Source of the DNA: Lentisphaeria bacterium
GTDB taxonomy: Bacteria; Verrucomicrobiota; Lentisphaeria; Victivallales; Victivallaceae
Reading direction: 5' to 3'
Length of the DNA stretch: 46,027 nt
NCBI GenBank assembly: GCA_018265615.1
Contig: JABLYX010000043.1
Coordinates: forward strand, 1-46,027
Positions 8,760-16,288 of this stretch are shown one piece after another (within the stretch, counting starts at the first letter, position 1; each line of letters opens with the position of its first letter). Made by a program: the position numbers and the translations under genes. Below the pieces are notes generated by a model, which made no database searches, was not told where the DNA came from, and saw only the letters and a program-made list of their open reading frames with translations.

Positions 8760-9013
8760 TGCCCCCCGGGAGGAGATGCGGCGAAACTATCCGAAACCCT
8801 ATTATCCAAACGCCACGGTCGGCTGGGACTCCTCGCCGCGCACCGTGCCGAGCGAAGAGTGGTCACCTCAGGAAAGCTATCCTCTGCTGGAACGAGTGGA
8901 CCGGGGGCAGCACGCTGGAACCGGAGGAAGAATATGGCTGCGGATATCCCGAAGCCGTCCGGACGGTTTTCGGCAAAACGCAGGCCGGAAAAGTTCCCTC
9001 CCGGATATCATGA
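8760..9013 (+). pseudogene. C-terminal remnant of a GH99-like (WbsX-type) glycoside hydrolase
   Basis: Between 8764 and about 8850 one frame reads EEMRRNYPKPYYPNATVGWD followed by SSPRTVPSEEW, the 'P-v-t-v-G-W-D-n-s-P-R' segment of WbsX/GH99-like proteins. From about 8885 a second frame reads CWNEWTGGSTLEPEEEYGCG and then YPEAVRTVFG, the family's C-terminal WNEW...LEPd..yG motif. The two pieces are in different frames and the N-terminal three quarters are missing; the remnant follows the preceding gene's stop directly. It is a dead gene tail. The rest of the 350-bp stretch to 9086 holds only AT-rich sequence with no gene. Confidence 0.65.
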
Positions 9014-9086
9014 TGCTTCTGCCGCTTTCTGCTCATGTCCGGATTGCATATAATTATATTCTTCCATTGTTTTCATGCGGAGTTGT

Positions 9087-10130
9087 TCACCGGGCGCCGG
9101 GCAGGCTGACCTTGCGGACGGTGAACTCCATGTCCGAAATGTCACCCTGGGCCTCATGGATGCGCGAGTTCGTGAAATAGAGCTGTCCGTCGTGGATTGC
9201 GAACGTGTCGGGCCAGCTGATGCCGTCCCCCGCGGCCAGGCATTTCAATTTCTTCCGGTCGGGCGTCAGGTAGACGATCGCATTGTTTTCGAGATCGCCC
9301 ATGATGAGGTTTCCGTCCGCATCCATGATCATGCCGTCGGGAGCCGGCGTTTTCATTTTAAAGAGGTCCCGTCCGGCGATTTTACAGCCCAGAAGGCGGG
9401 AGGTCGGAATTCCGTACAGTGTATGCCCTGTGAGCGCGTGAAAATAGAGGATACCGTTTTTCCGGTCCAGCGCGATTCCGTCCGAGTGGACTTTGCCGGT
9501 ATACTTCACATCCCCGATCATCAGGGAGTCGGTCTCCGCCGTCGTCATCGGCGAGCCGTCGAGAACCCGGTAACTGCGCCCGCCGGCGATGTCCAGCACG
9601 ATCAATCCGGGCGAACCGGAATCGGTCAGGTAGATCTTTCCGTTTTTATCATCCACCCGCAGATCGTTGACATAGGAGTTCTTTTTCGTGGAGGTAGCCA
9701 GCGGATACGTCCGTTCGAGCCGGTCCGTCTTCAGGTCGTAGACATACAGCTCGGGAGGTGCGATGATTCCCTTCATCAGCGGGTTTTTCGTATCGAGCAC
9801 ATAGAGTCTGTCCCCGTGCGCAACGACCGATTGGACGCAGACGAACCGGCCGGGAACCACTTTGTCGCCGACCTCCCAGGTGTTGGTTTCAGAGTCGGGA
9901 TACACCCTCCGCCCGCCCTCTTTGCCGATTTCAACAACGGAGAACGGAACGCCTTTCCGCCACCGTGGGAAATTGACGAACATCCTCCCCGTGTCGGAAA
10001 CCGTGATCCCGGTGACCTGCACGCCTTTGAAGGACGCGACCTCGACGCTCTTGTTTTCGGGGGCGGACATGCAGCCGGCGCCGAACGCGACGGCCGCTGC
10101 GGACAGCAGGGCACACAGTTTCCACATCAT
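9087..10130 (-). CDS. Lipoprotein of the yellow / major royal jelly protein family
   Basis: 347 residues; GAGGTGAAG precedes the first of two adjacent ATGs. The N-terminus MMWKLCALLSAAAVAFGAGC is a lipoprotein signal with Cys20. The rest is a beta-propeller-like sequence typical of bacterial MRJP/yellow proteins: TGRMFVNFPRW at the start, then SYVNDLRVD, GKIYLTDSG, HSDGIALDRKNGILYFHALT and a MPDGMIMDADG-like repeat near residue 265. Bacterial members are poorly characterised and may act as sugar-lactone or phenol-binding enzymes; no reaction can be assigned. It has its own promoter, immediately beyond the terminator of the GH5 operon and on the same strand. Confidence 0.85.
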   Translation of the reverse strand: MMWKLCALLSAAAVAFGAGCMSAPENKSVEVASFKGVQVTGITVSDTGRMFVNFPRWRKGVPFSVVEIGKEGGRRVYPDSETNTWEVGDKVVPGRFVCVQSVVAHGDRLYVLDTKNPLMKGIIAPPELYVYDLKTDRLERTYPLATSTKKNSYVNDLRVDDKNGKIYLTDSGSPGLIVLDIAGGRSYRVLDGSPMTTAETDSLMIGDVKYTGKVHSDGIALDRKNGILYFHALTGHTLYGIPTSRLLGCKIAGRDLFKMKTPAPDGMIMDADGNLIMGDLENNAIVYLTPDRKKLKCLAAGDGISWPDTFAIHDGQLYFTNSRIHEAQGDISDMEFTVRKVSLPGAR

Positions 10131-10218
10131 GACTTCACCTCAAGTTGGCGCACGTGCGAACGGAATGGCACCTGATTTCCGCCCGGTGCATTTTTTTTCA
10201 GGGCAGGGATCCATGAGT

Positions 10219-10246
10219 ATAATACCATGCAATCGGAAATTTTCAA
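10219..10246 (-). promoter_or_regulatory. Promoter of the yellow-family lipoprotein gene
   Basis: Minus-strand TTGAAA (10241-10246) and TATTAT (10219-10224), spacer 16 bp, about 85 bp before the start codon. Confidence 0.55.
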
Positions 10247-10272
10247 ATGCGGATCGGTGTGTGACAACGGAG

Positions 10273-10306
10273 AAAAACGCCGGATCAGTCGGCGGCGCCG
10301 ATCCGG
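10273..10306 (-). terminator. Terminator at the 3' end of the GH5 operon
   Basis: On the minus strand CCGGATC (10300-10306) pairs with GATCCGG (10280-10286) across 13 nt and is followed by CGTTTTTC. The stem includes the last codons and stop of the GH5 gene. Confidence 0.7.
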
Positions 10307-12825
10307 AAGATCATGCTGTGCCATTTCGGGAGCGATACGGCGAAGCCTTCGGCGTGGAGCTTCTCCGCATCCCCCGAGAACACCGTTTCGCCGTTTTCGC
10401 CGGTCAGCGTGAAGCGCCCTTTGCGTTTCAGGAGCGGGTGAACCTTTACCTGCGATTCGTCGCCGCTGCGGCGGTAGAGCACGAGGTGTGCGGGGCCCTC
10501 GATGACCTGGATCCCGGCAGGCGTTTTCCGGTCGAGCCGGATTCCGGATTTTTCCAGGAACGCCGCGAGCTCCTCCGGCTTGAGCTTCGCCGCATCGTCC
10601 ACCCAGAGGATCGGCGTTTTGATTTTCCGCAGCGCCCGCTCGACGCGGGCGTCAAGGTTGCGGCGGTCGACGACAAGCGCCTTGTAATTGCCGTTCATCG
10701 AGGCGGAGGATACCTGTTCGAGCCCGACTGAGACGTTCGTGAGCCCCGTATGGATGATCTGATCGTCGGTCAGGTAGCGGATTCCGCCGCCGAGGTGCAA
10801 ATCGAGCATCAGCCGTGCGAACGGGACGCACGCGAAATTGTAGCCGTTGTCGATCGGGACCGCCGCCGGGTTCTGGATGACGGCGACCTCCGCCCCGCTC
10901 CAGTCCACGGGACCGGCCGCATAGACTTCGCCGAAACGCGGATAGTGCTTCGCGTAGCAGGATGCGAAGTTGCGGAACGTCTTTTCGCTCCACATCGTCC
11001 ATTGCAGGAAGCCGGCGAGCCCGGCCGCGTAGCATTGCGTCAGCGTCGCGTCGATCATGAGCGAAGCGGACTCTTCGGAGCTCATAGCCGGCAGGAAAGA
11101 GCGGTTGCCGTGTTCGCCGCCTTCGCCGTTGTAAACCGGGTAATCGAGCCCCGAGTACGGAAAGAGCACGGCGGCGAGCGCGTAGTCGAAGGTCTGATCG
11201 GCGTCGCGGCAGAGCCACGGCTCTTTGTGCTGCTTCGCGTCGGGGCGCAGCGGCACGGGGCCGTTGCCGACATAGAAGTGCGGGCCGCCTCCGGTCAGGC
11301 CGTCCGGCGGAAGCCAGGTCGCGGCCGGGCTCGCGTTGTCGTGCCCCCAGGCGGGCGGCATCGAAAAGGTCAGCCGCTCCGGGTCCTCGGCGTTGATGAG
11401 CCGGATGATCCGCCCCGTGACCCGGTTGAAGTTGGCCGGGATCGACATGTAGGAGTCGTGCGGCTCATTGAACGGCACCTCGAAGCCGAGCACGTTCGGA
11501 TTTCCCCTGAAGTGGCGTGCGAGGAACACGAAGGTCTCCTCGAGCGCCTTGAGTTCGCGCGGCTCCTGCACGTCGACGAACGTGGTCGGCTTCTCCTTCG
11601 CCAGGTAGGCGATTGCGCTTCCGGGTTTCCCCGCGGCGCGGTCGGCGGGCTGGCCGCCGAGGAAGTAGCGGTACGGATCGGCCGGTATGCCGTGGAAATC
11701 GAACACCGTGTAGATGCCGTGGTCGCCGGCCAGCGCGACGAAGTATTCGAGCTTTTCGAAGAAGTCGGTGCGGAGCTTGTGCCTGCGGTAGACCTCTTCC
11801 CAACGCGGATCGCCGGGAAAAACCCCTTCGGCGGGTTGGATCGCCCCGATATTCAGCGTGACCCGGGCCGCGCGCATGCCCCATGCCTGCATCTGGGTGA
11901 CTGCTTCCGCGATGCTGCGGTAGCCGAGGTTCTTCCGGACCGTCATGCCGAGCATGAAATCCGTGTAGTTGGTTCCGGTGAATGCGAACGGCCTGCCGTC
12001 CGCATGGAGTTTTCCATTCCGGCGGGTGACCTGCGGCAGCGGCCGGTTCCGCAGCGTCGGGTAAACGAACACCGGCGGCAGTTCGAGCACGGGGTTCCCG
12101 CCGCCCTCCGCTGCCAGCCGGATCGAGCACGCTTTGCCGGAGGGGAGCGCCGACTTCGGAATGACGATCCGGAATCCGCCCTTTTCTGTCGCCGATTTTC
12201 CGAGAATCCGCCCGTCGAGCCGCGCCTCCAGGCTGCGGATGCCGGGGGCCGCCTTGCCGGTGACCGTGAGTTCCTCTTTATGCAGCAGTTCATCTTCCGC
12301 GAACGGATCGACGGAGAGGTCGCTGCGGCGCACAATCGCGATCCGGCCGATCTCATACACGTTCTTCGGGTCGAAGGTGAGCCGGAATCCGGCGGCTTTC
12401 GGCTCCACGGTCTGCGGCAGCGGCAGGATCAGCTCGCGGAACTGCTTCGAGCTCCTGAAGTCGGCCGTCACGACCTTTGAACGCTGTTTGTCCGGGAATC
12501 CCCAGTCGAACATGATCCTGACCGGGGTCCCCCCGGTCAGGCAGCGGACCGAGATGGAAACCGCGCTGCCGGGCGGCAGCTTTGCGAGGTCGACCGGCGT
12601 GTGGGCGTTGAAGTTCGCCACGCCCTGTTTGCCGTCAAGCACGATCAGGAAGCCGTCGCCGGATTTCTGCCGCTTGTACGCCGCGCCGTTGATGCCGCTC
12701 AGCCAGAGCCCGTGCGGCATGCGCTCAACAGCGGGGGAGGCGAGCTCCAGGACCGGGGTGTAAAGGTTGTACGCCGCCAGTTGGAGGAGAATCAGCAGCG
12801 CCGGGAACAGGAGAAGCTTTTTCAT
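10285..12825 (-). CDS. GH5-family glycoside hydrolase with N-terminal beta domains
   Basis: 846 residues from the ATG at 12825. The first 20 residues (MKKLLLFPALLILLQLAAYN) form a signal or anchor helix. Residues about 40-190 are a beta-sandwich that looks carbohydrate-binding; about 195-260 is a short Ig-like domain. The barrel begins at RNGKLHADGRPFAFTGTNYT; the acid/base is Glu454 in VPFNEPHD and the nucleophile is Glu568 or Glu571 in VYNGEGGEHGN, both typical of clan GH-A family 5. About 200 residues follow the barrel. It is the last gene of the LacI - pseudopilin - GH5 operon, 31 bp after the pseudopilin. GH5 enzymes mostly act on beta-mannans or beta-glucans; specificity is not readable. 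Confidence 0.85.
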   Translation of the reverse strand: MKKLLLFPALLILLQLAAYNLYTPVLELASPAVERMPHGLWLSGINGAAYKRQKSGDGFLIVLDGKQGVANFNAHTPVDLAKLPPGSAVSISVRCLTGGTPVRIMFDWGFPDKQRSKVVTADFRSSKQFRELILPLPQTVEPKAAGFRLTFDPKNVYEIGRIAIVRRSDLSVDPFAEDELLHKEELTVTGKAAPGIRSLEARLDGRILGKSATEKGGFRIVIPKSALPSGKACSIRLAAEGGGNPVLELPPVFVYPTLRNRPLPQVTRRNGKLHADGRPFAFTGTNYTDFMLGMTVRKNLGYRSIAEAVTQMQAWGMRAARVTLNIGAIQPAEGVFPGDPRWEEVYRRHKLRTDFFEKLEYFVALAGDHGIYTVFDFHGIPADPYRYFLGGQPADRAAGKPGSAIAYLAKEKPTTFVDVQEPRELKALEETFVFLARHFRGNPNVLGFEVPFNEPHDSYMSIPANFNRVTGRIIRLINAEDPERLTFSMPPAWGHDNASPAATWLPPDGLTGGGPHFYVGNGPVPLRPDAKQHKEPWLCRDADQTFDYALAAVLFPYSGLDYPVYNGEGGEHGNRSFLPAMSSEESASLMIDATLTQCYAAGLAGFLQWTMWSEKTFRNFASCYAKHYPRFGEVYAAGPVDWSGAEVAVIQNPAAVPIDNGYNFACVPFARLMLDLHLGGGIRYLTDDQIIHTGLTNVSVGLEQVSSASMNGNYKALVVDRRNLDARVERALRKIKTPILWVDDAAKLKPEELAAFLEKSGIRLDRKTPAGIQVIEGPAHLVLYRRSGDESQVKVHPLLKRKGRFTLTGENGETVFSGDAEKLHAEGFAVSLPKWHSMIFRIGAAD

Positions 12826-12856
12826 TGTTCGTTCCGCGTTGAGAGATTGAGGCGGG

Positions 12857-13579
12857 TCAATTATGCTTTTCGAACTTCGAACGGTTTGCGAACATCCAGT
12901 TCTGCGTGTACCAGCCCGCGTGTCCGTCGGCCCAGAGCATGTTGCCGCCGGCGTTGTGGCGCCGGGCGATGGTGGTGTTTTTCGCATCCTCGCCGGTGCT
13001 CGGCAGCCGCACGTAGGCGTAGGCGGAGAGATCGCTGAGCCCCGCATACGGATACTCCACCGTGTCTCCGCAGATGACATGGTCCGACGCCTTGATCGAG
13101 GTCACCTTGTGGCGGGCCAGCTTGCCGGTCGATTTGTTCTGGTAGCTGAAGCTTTTGTTCCAGCCGAGCCCGCTGTACTTTCCGGGATAATTCTTCGAAT
13201 TGCACTGCTCCGGCAGCATGGACGCCTCCGGGCAGCCGAAGACGCCGTTCGGCCCGAAGTGGACCGAGGACTGCCCCCAGTTTACGAGGTTGGCCGCGGT
13301 CGTTGAGATTCCGCAGTAGGGGTACAGCTCGAGCTTCCACTGGTAGGTGTAGCCGCCGTCGTGCGCGGCGACCGGGAGCCAGTCGCCGTTGTCGTTCGTG
13401 TACATGACCACTCCGGAGCCGATCTGCTTCAGGTTGCCGAGGCACTTCGTCTGCTTCGCCCGGGAGCGCGCCTGGTTCAACGCCGGCAGCAGCATCGAGG
13501 CGAGGATCGCGATGATGGCGATAACCACCAGCAGCTCGATCAATGTGAAAACTGTTTTCATGGACTGCTGTTTCTTCAT
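12857..13579 (-). CDS. Type IV pilin-like secreted protein (pseudopilin, H-X9-DG type)
   Basis: 240 residues; AAAGGAAC lies before the ATG at 13579. The leader MKKQQSMKTV is followed by FTLIELLVVIAIIAILAS and LLPALNQARSRAKQTKC; Val occupies the usual Gly -1 position. Near the C-terminus RRHNAGGNMLWADGHAGW is a full His-X9-Asp-Gly signature. The globular part is rich in aromatic residues (YTYQWKLELYPYCG, SGLGWNKSFSYQN), which would suit sugar contact, though that is inference. It is the middle gene between the LacI regulator (26 bp upstream) and the GH5 hydrolase (31 bp downstream). Confidence 0.92.
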   Translation of the reverse strand: MKKQQSMKTVFTLIELLVVIAIIAILASMLLPALNQARSRAKQTKCLGNLKQIGSGVVMYTNDNGDWLPVAAHDGGYTYQWKLELYPYCGISTTAANLVNWGQSSVHFGPNGVFGCPEASMLPEQCNSKNYPGKYSGLGWNKSFSYQNKSTGKLARHKVTSIKASDHVICGDTVEYPYAGLSDLSAYAYVRLPSTGEDAKNTTIARRHNAGGNMLWADGHAGWYTQNWMFANRSKFEKHN

Positions 13580-13605
13580 CGTCTGTTCCTTTCGTTTATG
13601 TGAGG

Positions 13606-14598
13606 TCAGTCAGTGAGCTGCGCCGTGGAGCCGCGAAGGGAGAGTTCGCCCGGGAGGCGGATCTCCCCCCCGTTCATGTAGCCGGGTTCCCCGGCCTTTT
13701 TCATGACGGTTTCGGCGGCGATTTCCCCCATCTCCCAGCCCGGAATTTCGAGGCCGCTCAGGGCCGGGATCGTATATTCGAGCGCGGGAGGATTGTTGAA
13801 CGTGATGACGGAGAGCTCCTGCGGGATGCGGATCCCGAGGCTCCAGGCGGCGGCGAGAAGCTGCATGGCGAGCGTGTCGTCATAAGTCACGATCGCGGTC
13901 GCGCCCTGCGCCCGGAACCTGACGAGCCGCCCGGCGACGGGTTCGACGGTCGTTTCCCGCCCCTCGAGCAGCGGCAGGTTGCGTTCCCGGCAGAAGGCTT
14001 CGAATGTCTGTTCGCGCTCGGCGACGCTGTAGTGCGGGTCCGGCGCGTAGTTCAGGTATCCGATCCGGCGGTGGCCGAGGTTGTACAGATGCTCCATGAT
14101 GAGCCGGGTGTTGGTCCGCTCATCGCTGATGACCGAGCAGCCCGCCGCGCCGCACGGCCCGTTGATGCAGACATACGGAATTTTACTCTCCTCGAGGAGC
14201 TCGAACTGTTCCCGGCCGATCGAGTCGGCAATCACGATCGCAGCGGATTTCAGGTGCGGCAGCGTGAATTTTGCGCCGCGCTCAAGCCGGCAGAACGTAT
14301 AGCCGAAGTCATACTTGTTCTTTTCGAGGATTTCACCGATCCGGTCGAGCGCCTCGATGACGGGGACGCCGGCGCGGTGGACCGAACGGCCGTGGAACAG
14401 GAAGGAGATGTGGCGGTTGTTCCGGCTGCTCAGCGAACGGAAGACCGGGTTGGCGCGATAGCCGCTCTCCGCGACCTTGTCGAGGATCCGCTGCCGCAGC
14501 TCCTCCGGGATCGAGAAGTTCCGGGTATACCCGTTCAGTACGCGGCTCACGATCGAGGGGGATACCCCGAGTTCCGCAGCTACCTCTTTCAATGTCAT
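13606..14598 (-). CDS. LacI-family transcriptional regulator
   Basis: 330 residues with the standard plan: N-terminal helix-turn-helix MTLKEVAAELGVSPSIVSRV, hinge near RANPVFRSLSS, and a periplasmic-binding-protein-like sensor from NRHISFLFHG to the end (AIVIADSIGREQFELLEES, GHRRIGYLNYAPD, ITFNNPPALEYT). It binds DNA as a dimer and releases it on binding a sugar; the ligand is unknown. It heads an operon with a pseudopilin and a GH5 enzyme and so probably controls their expression and its own. A perfect-consensus promoter and a TGAAA-N5-TTTCA palindrome over the predicted transcript start support autoregulation. Confidence 0.93.
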   Translation of the reverse strand: MTLKEVAAELGVSPSIVSRVLNGYTRNFSIPEELRQRILDKVAESGYRANPVFRSLSSRNNRHISFLFHGRSVHRAGVPVIEALDRIGEILEKNKYDFGYTFCRLERGAKFTLPHLKSAAIVIADSIGREQFELLEESKIPYVCINGPCGAAGCSVISDERTNTRLIMEHLYNLGHRRIGYLNYAPDPHYSVAEREQTFEAFCRERNLPLLEGRETTVEPVAGRLVRFRAQGATAIVTYDDTLAMQLLAAAWSLGIRIPQELSVITFNNPPALEYTIPALSGLEIPGWEMGEIAAETVMKKAGEPGYMNGGEIRLPGELSLRGSTAQLTD

Positions 14599-14625
14599 GC
14601 TCTTACACCTGTCGATTCTGATTCG

Positions 14626-14640
14626 TGAAATCTGTTTTCA
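14626..14640. promoter_or_regulatory. Palindrome TGAAA-N5-TTTCA, candidate LacI operator
   Basis: Five-base arms TGAAA (14626-14630) and TTTCA (14636-14640) around TCTGT. It covers about +1 to +14 of the LacI-gene transcript, the usual place for a blocking operator. Confidence 0.5.
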
Positions 14641-14645
14641 TTAAT

Positions 14646-14674
14646 ATTATACCGGAAACGGAACGCAATGTCAA
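14646..14674 (-). promoter_or_regulatory. Consensus promoter of the LacI - pseudopilin - GH5 operon
   Basis: Minus strand: perfect TTGACA (14669-14674), 17-bp spacer, perfect TATAAT (14646-14651). The start codon is about 40 bp beyond the predicted transcript start. Confidence 0.85.
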
Positions 14675-14725
14675 TACCCCGGACGATAATTTCCCGGAAA
14701 ATCGATGTTTTTTCATCGCCGCGGA

Positions 14726-14754
14726 TTGTGAAACGGCCAAACCGGCACTATATT
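14726..14754 (+). promoter_or_regulatory. Promoter of the pyr operon
   Basis: TTGTGA (14726-14731) and TATATT (14749-14754) with 17 bp between. The transcript would start near 14761, leaving a leader of only about 30 nt before pyrR, too short for a transcription attenuator. Confidence 0.6.
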
Positions 14755-14790
14755 TACAAGCAGTATACATTATTTTACCCGGAGTGATCC

Positions 14791-15345
14791 ATGACGCTCA
14801 GAAAACGACTCTACTCACCGGAGGAGATTTCCGGGGCGGTTGAACGGATGGCGGGCGCCATCCGGGAGGACTGCCGCAACGCCGGCTGCGACGATTACGC
14901 GCTGGTCGGCCTCTATCAGCAGGGCGTGCCGCTCGCCGAACGGCTCTGTGATGCGCTCGAACGCCTGACGGGCAGGCGCCCGCCGATGGCGAAGCTCGAC
15001 ATTTCGCTCTACCGCGACGATTTCGGCAAGCGCAGCGCGTTGCCGCTGATCCGCGAAACGGTCATTCCGTTCGATGTGAACGATATGCGCATTATTCTCG
15101 TCGACGACGTGCTCTCCACCGGGCGCACGATCCGCGCCGCGCTCGACGCGCTGACCGATTACGGCCGTCCCGGCGTGATCCGTCTCGCGGTGCTGGTGGA
15201 CCGCGGCAGCCCCGAGTTCCCGATCCGTGCCGATTACGTCGGTTTCGACTGCAACCCCGCCGCCGACCACAAGGTTGCGGTGCAGTTCGACGCGGACGAT
15301 CCGGAGGAGAACGGCATTTTCGAAGTGGAGTGGAGAAAACATTAA
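14791..15345 (+). CDS. pyrR: Bifunctional pyr operon regulator / uracil phosphoribosyltransferase
   Basis: 184 residues, the usual PyrR length, with GGAG upstream of the ATG. The type I phosphoribosyltransferase PRPP loop is RIILVDDVLSTGRTIRAALD near residues 100-119, and the N-terminal part (YSPEEISGAVERMAGAIRED, LVGLYQQGVPLAERL) matches PyrR. The protein senses UMP/UTP and binds pyr mRNA; it can also convert uracil and PRPP to UMP. It is the first gene of pyrR-pyrB-pyrC-M20. No PyrR-type antiterminator or attenuator hairpin was seen before it, between it and pyrB, or at the other junctions, so RNA-level regulation would have to act on translation or at an unrecognised site. Confidence 0.92.
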   Translation: MTLRKRLYSPEEISGAVERMAGAIREDCRNAGCDDYALVGLYQQGVPLAERLCDALERLTGRRPPMAKLDISLYRDDFGKRSALPLIRETVIPFDVNDMRIILVDDVLSTGRTIRAALDALTDYGRPGVIRLAVLVDRGSPEFPIRADYVGFDCNPAADHKVAVQFDADDPEENGIFEVEWRKH

Positions 15346-15349
15346 CAAT

Positions 15350-16288
15350 ATGAGTCGTCTTATGGAATGGACCAGAAAAGATCTGCTCAGTCTGTATGAC
15401 CTGAGCGCCGAGGAGATCACTTTCATCCTCGATACGGCCGAAGAGTTCAAAAAGGTGTCGGAGCGGAAGGTCAAGAAAGTTCCGGCGCTGCGCGGCAAGA
15501 CCGTGGTGAACTTTTTCGTCGAGCCGAGCACCCGCACCCGGGTTTCGTTCGAGCTGGCCGAGCAGCGGCTGTCGGCCGACATCGTGAACATGCAGGCGCA
15601 GGTCAGCAGCCTCAAAAAAGGCGAGACGCTGCTCGACACCGTGCGCAATATCGAGGCGCTCCAGGTTGATCTGGTGGTCGTGCGCCACAGCACGCCCGGC
15701 GCGCAGGATTTCATCGCGCGCCATCTGAAATGCGGCGTGGTGAATGCCGGTGACGGTGCGCACAGCCATCCGACCCAGGCGCTGCTCGACATCTTCACGA
15801 TCCGCGAGAAGCGGGGGAGGATCGAGGGGCTTAACGTGACGATTCTCGGCGATATCCTCCACAGCCGGGTTGCGCGCAGCAACATGTGGGGGCTGCTGAA
15901 GCTCGGCGCGAACGTCACGCTGGCCGGTCCGTCGACGCTCGTGCCGCGCGAATTCGAGTCGGTCGGCGTGAAGGTCTGCCATAATCTCAAGGAGGCGGTC
16001 CGCGACGCGGATGTGGTGAATCTGCTGCGCATCCAGCATGAACGGCAGGCGGCGGGATTTTTCCCGAGCACCTCCGAGTATGCGCGCTTCTTCGGCATCA
16101 ACCGCGAGACGATGAAGCTCATGAAGCCGGATGCGCTCATCATGCATCCGGGTCCGATCAACCGCGACGTGGAGATCACCAGCGAAGTGGCGGACGGGCC
16201 GAATTCGGTGATTCTGGAACAGGTAACAAACGGATTGGCGGTCCGCATGGCGGTGCTTTTCCTGGTAGCGGGGTGTGTGCAGAAATGA
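15350..16288 (+). CDS. pyrB: Aspartate carbamoyltransferase catalytic subunit
   Basis: 312 residues, normal for the catalytic chain. It condenses carbamoyl phosphate and aspartate to carbamoyl aspartate, the first committed step of pyrimidine synthesis. Carbamoyl-phosphate residues are in PSTRTRVSFE (Ser60-Thr61-Arg62-Thr63-Arg64); HPTQALLDIFTI and MHPGPINRDVEI are the other signatures. The ATG at 15350 is 4 bp after pyrR and has GGAG 14 bp upstream; a second ATG 12 bp later lacks any. No pyrI regulatory subunit gene is adjacent. The stop overlaps the pyrC start in an ATGA. Confidence 0.96.
   Translation: MSRLMEWTRKDLLSLYDLSAEEITFILDTAEEFKKVSERKVKKVPALRGKTVVNFFVEPSTRTRVSFELAEQRLSADIVNMQAQVSSLKKGETLLDTVRNIEALQVDLVVVRHSTPGAQDFIARHLKCGVVNAGDGAHSHPTQALLDIFTIREKRGRIEGLNVTILGDILHSRVARSNMWGLLKLGANVTLAGPSTLVPREFESVGVKVCHNLKEAVRDADVVNLLRIQHERQAAGFFPSTSEYARFFGINRETMKLMKPDALIMHPGPINRDVEITSEVADGPNSVILEQVTNGLAVRMAVLFLVAGCVQK

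Noticed and set aside
9014..9086. Extra gene or promoter in the AT-rich gap after the GH99-like remnant
   Set aside because: No open frame with a ribosome site and no gene downstream on the plus strand that such a promoter could serve.
10750..12480. A 576-codon open frame antisense to the GH5 gene
   Set aside because: Low-complexity Arg/Val/Glu-rich product, no ribosome site, no homology signal; the GH5 reading explains the region.
14755..15350. PyrR-binding attenuator
   Set aside because: The leader is too short and no anti-antiterminator hairpin or T run was seen there or between pyrR and pyrB.
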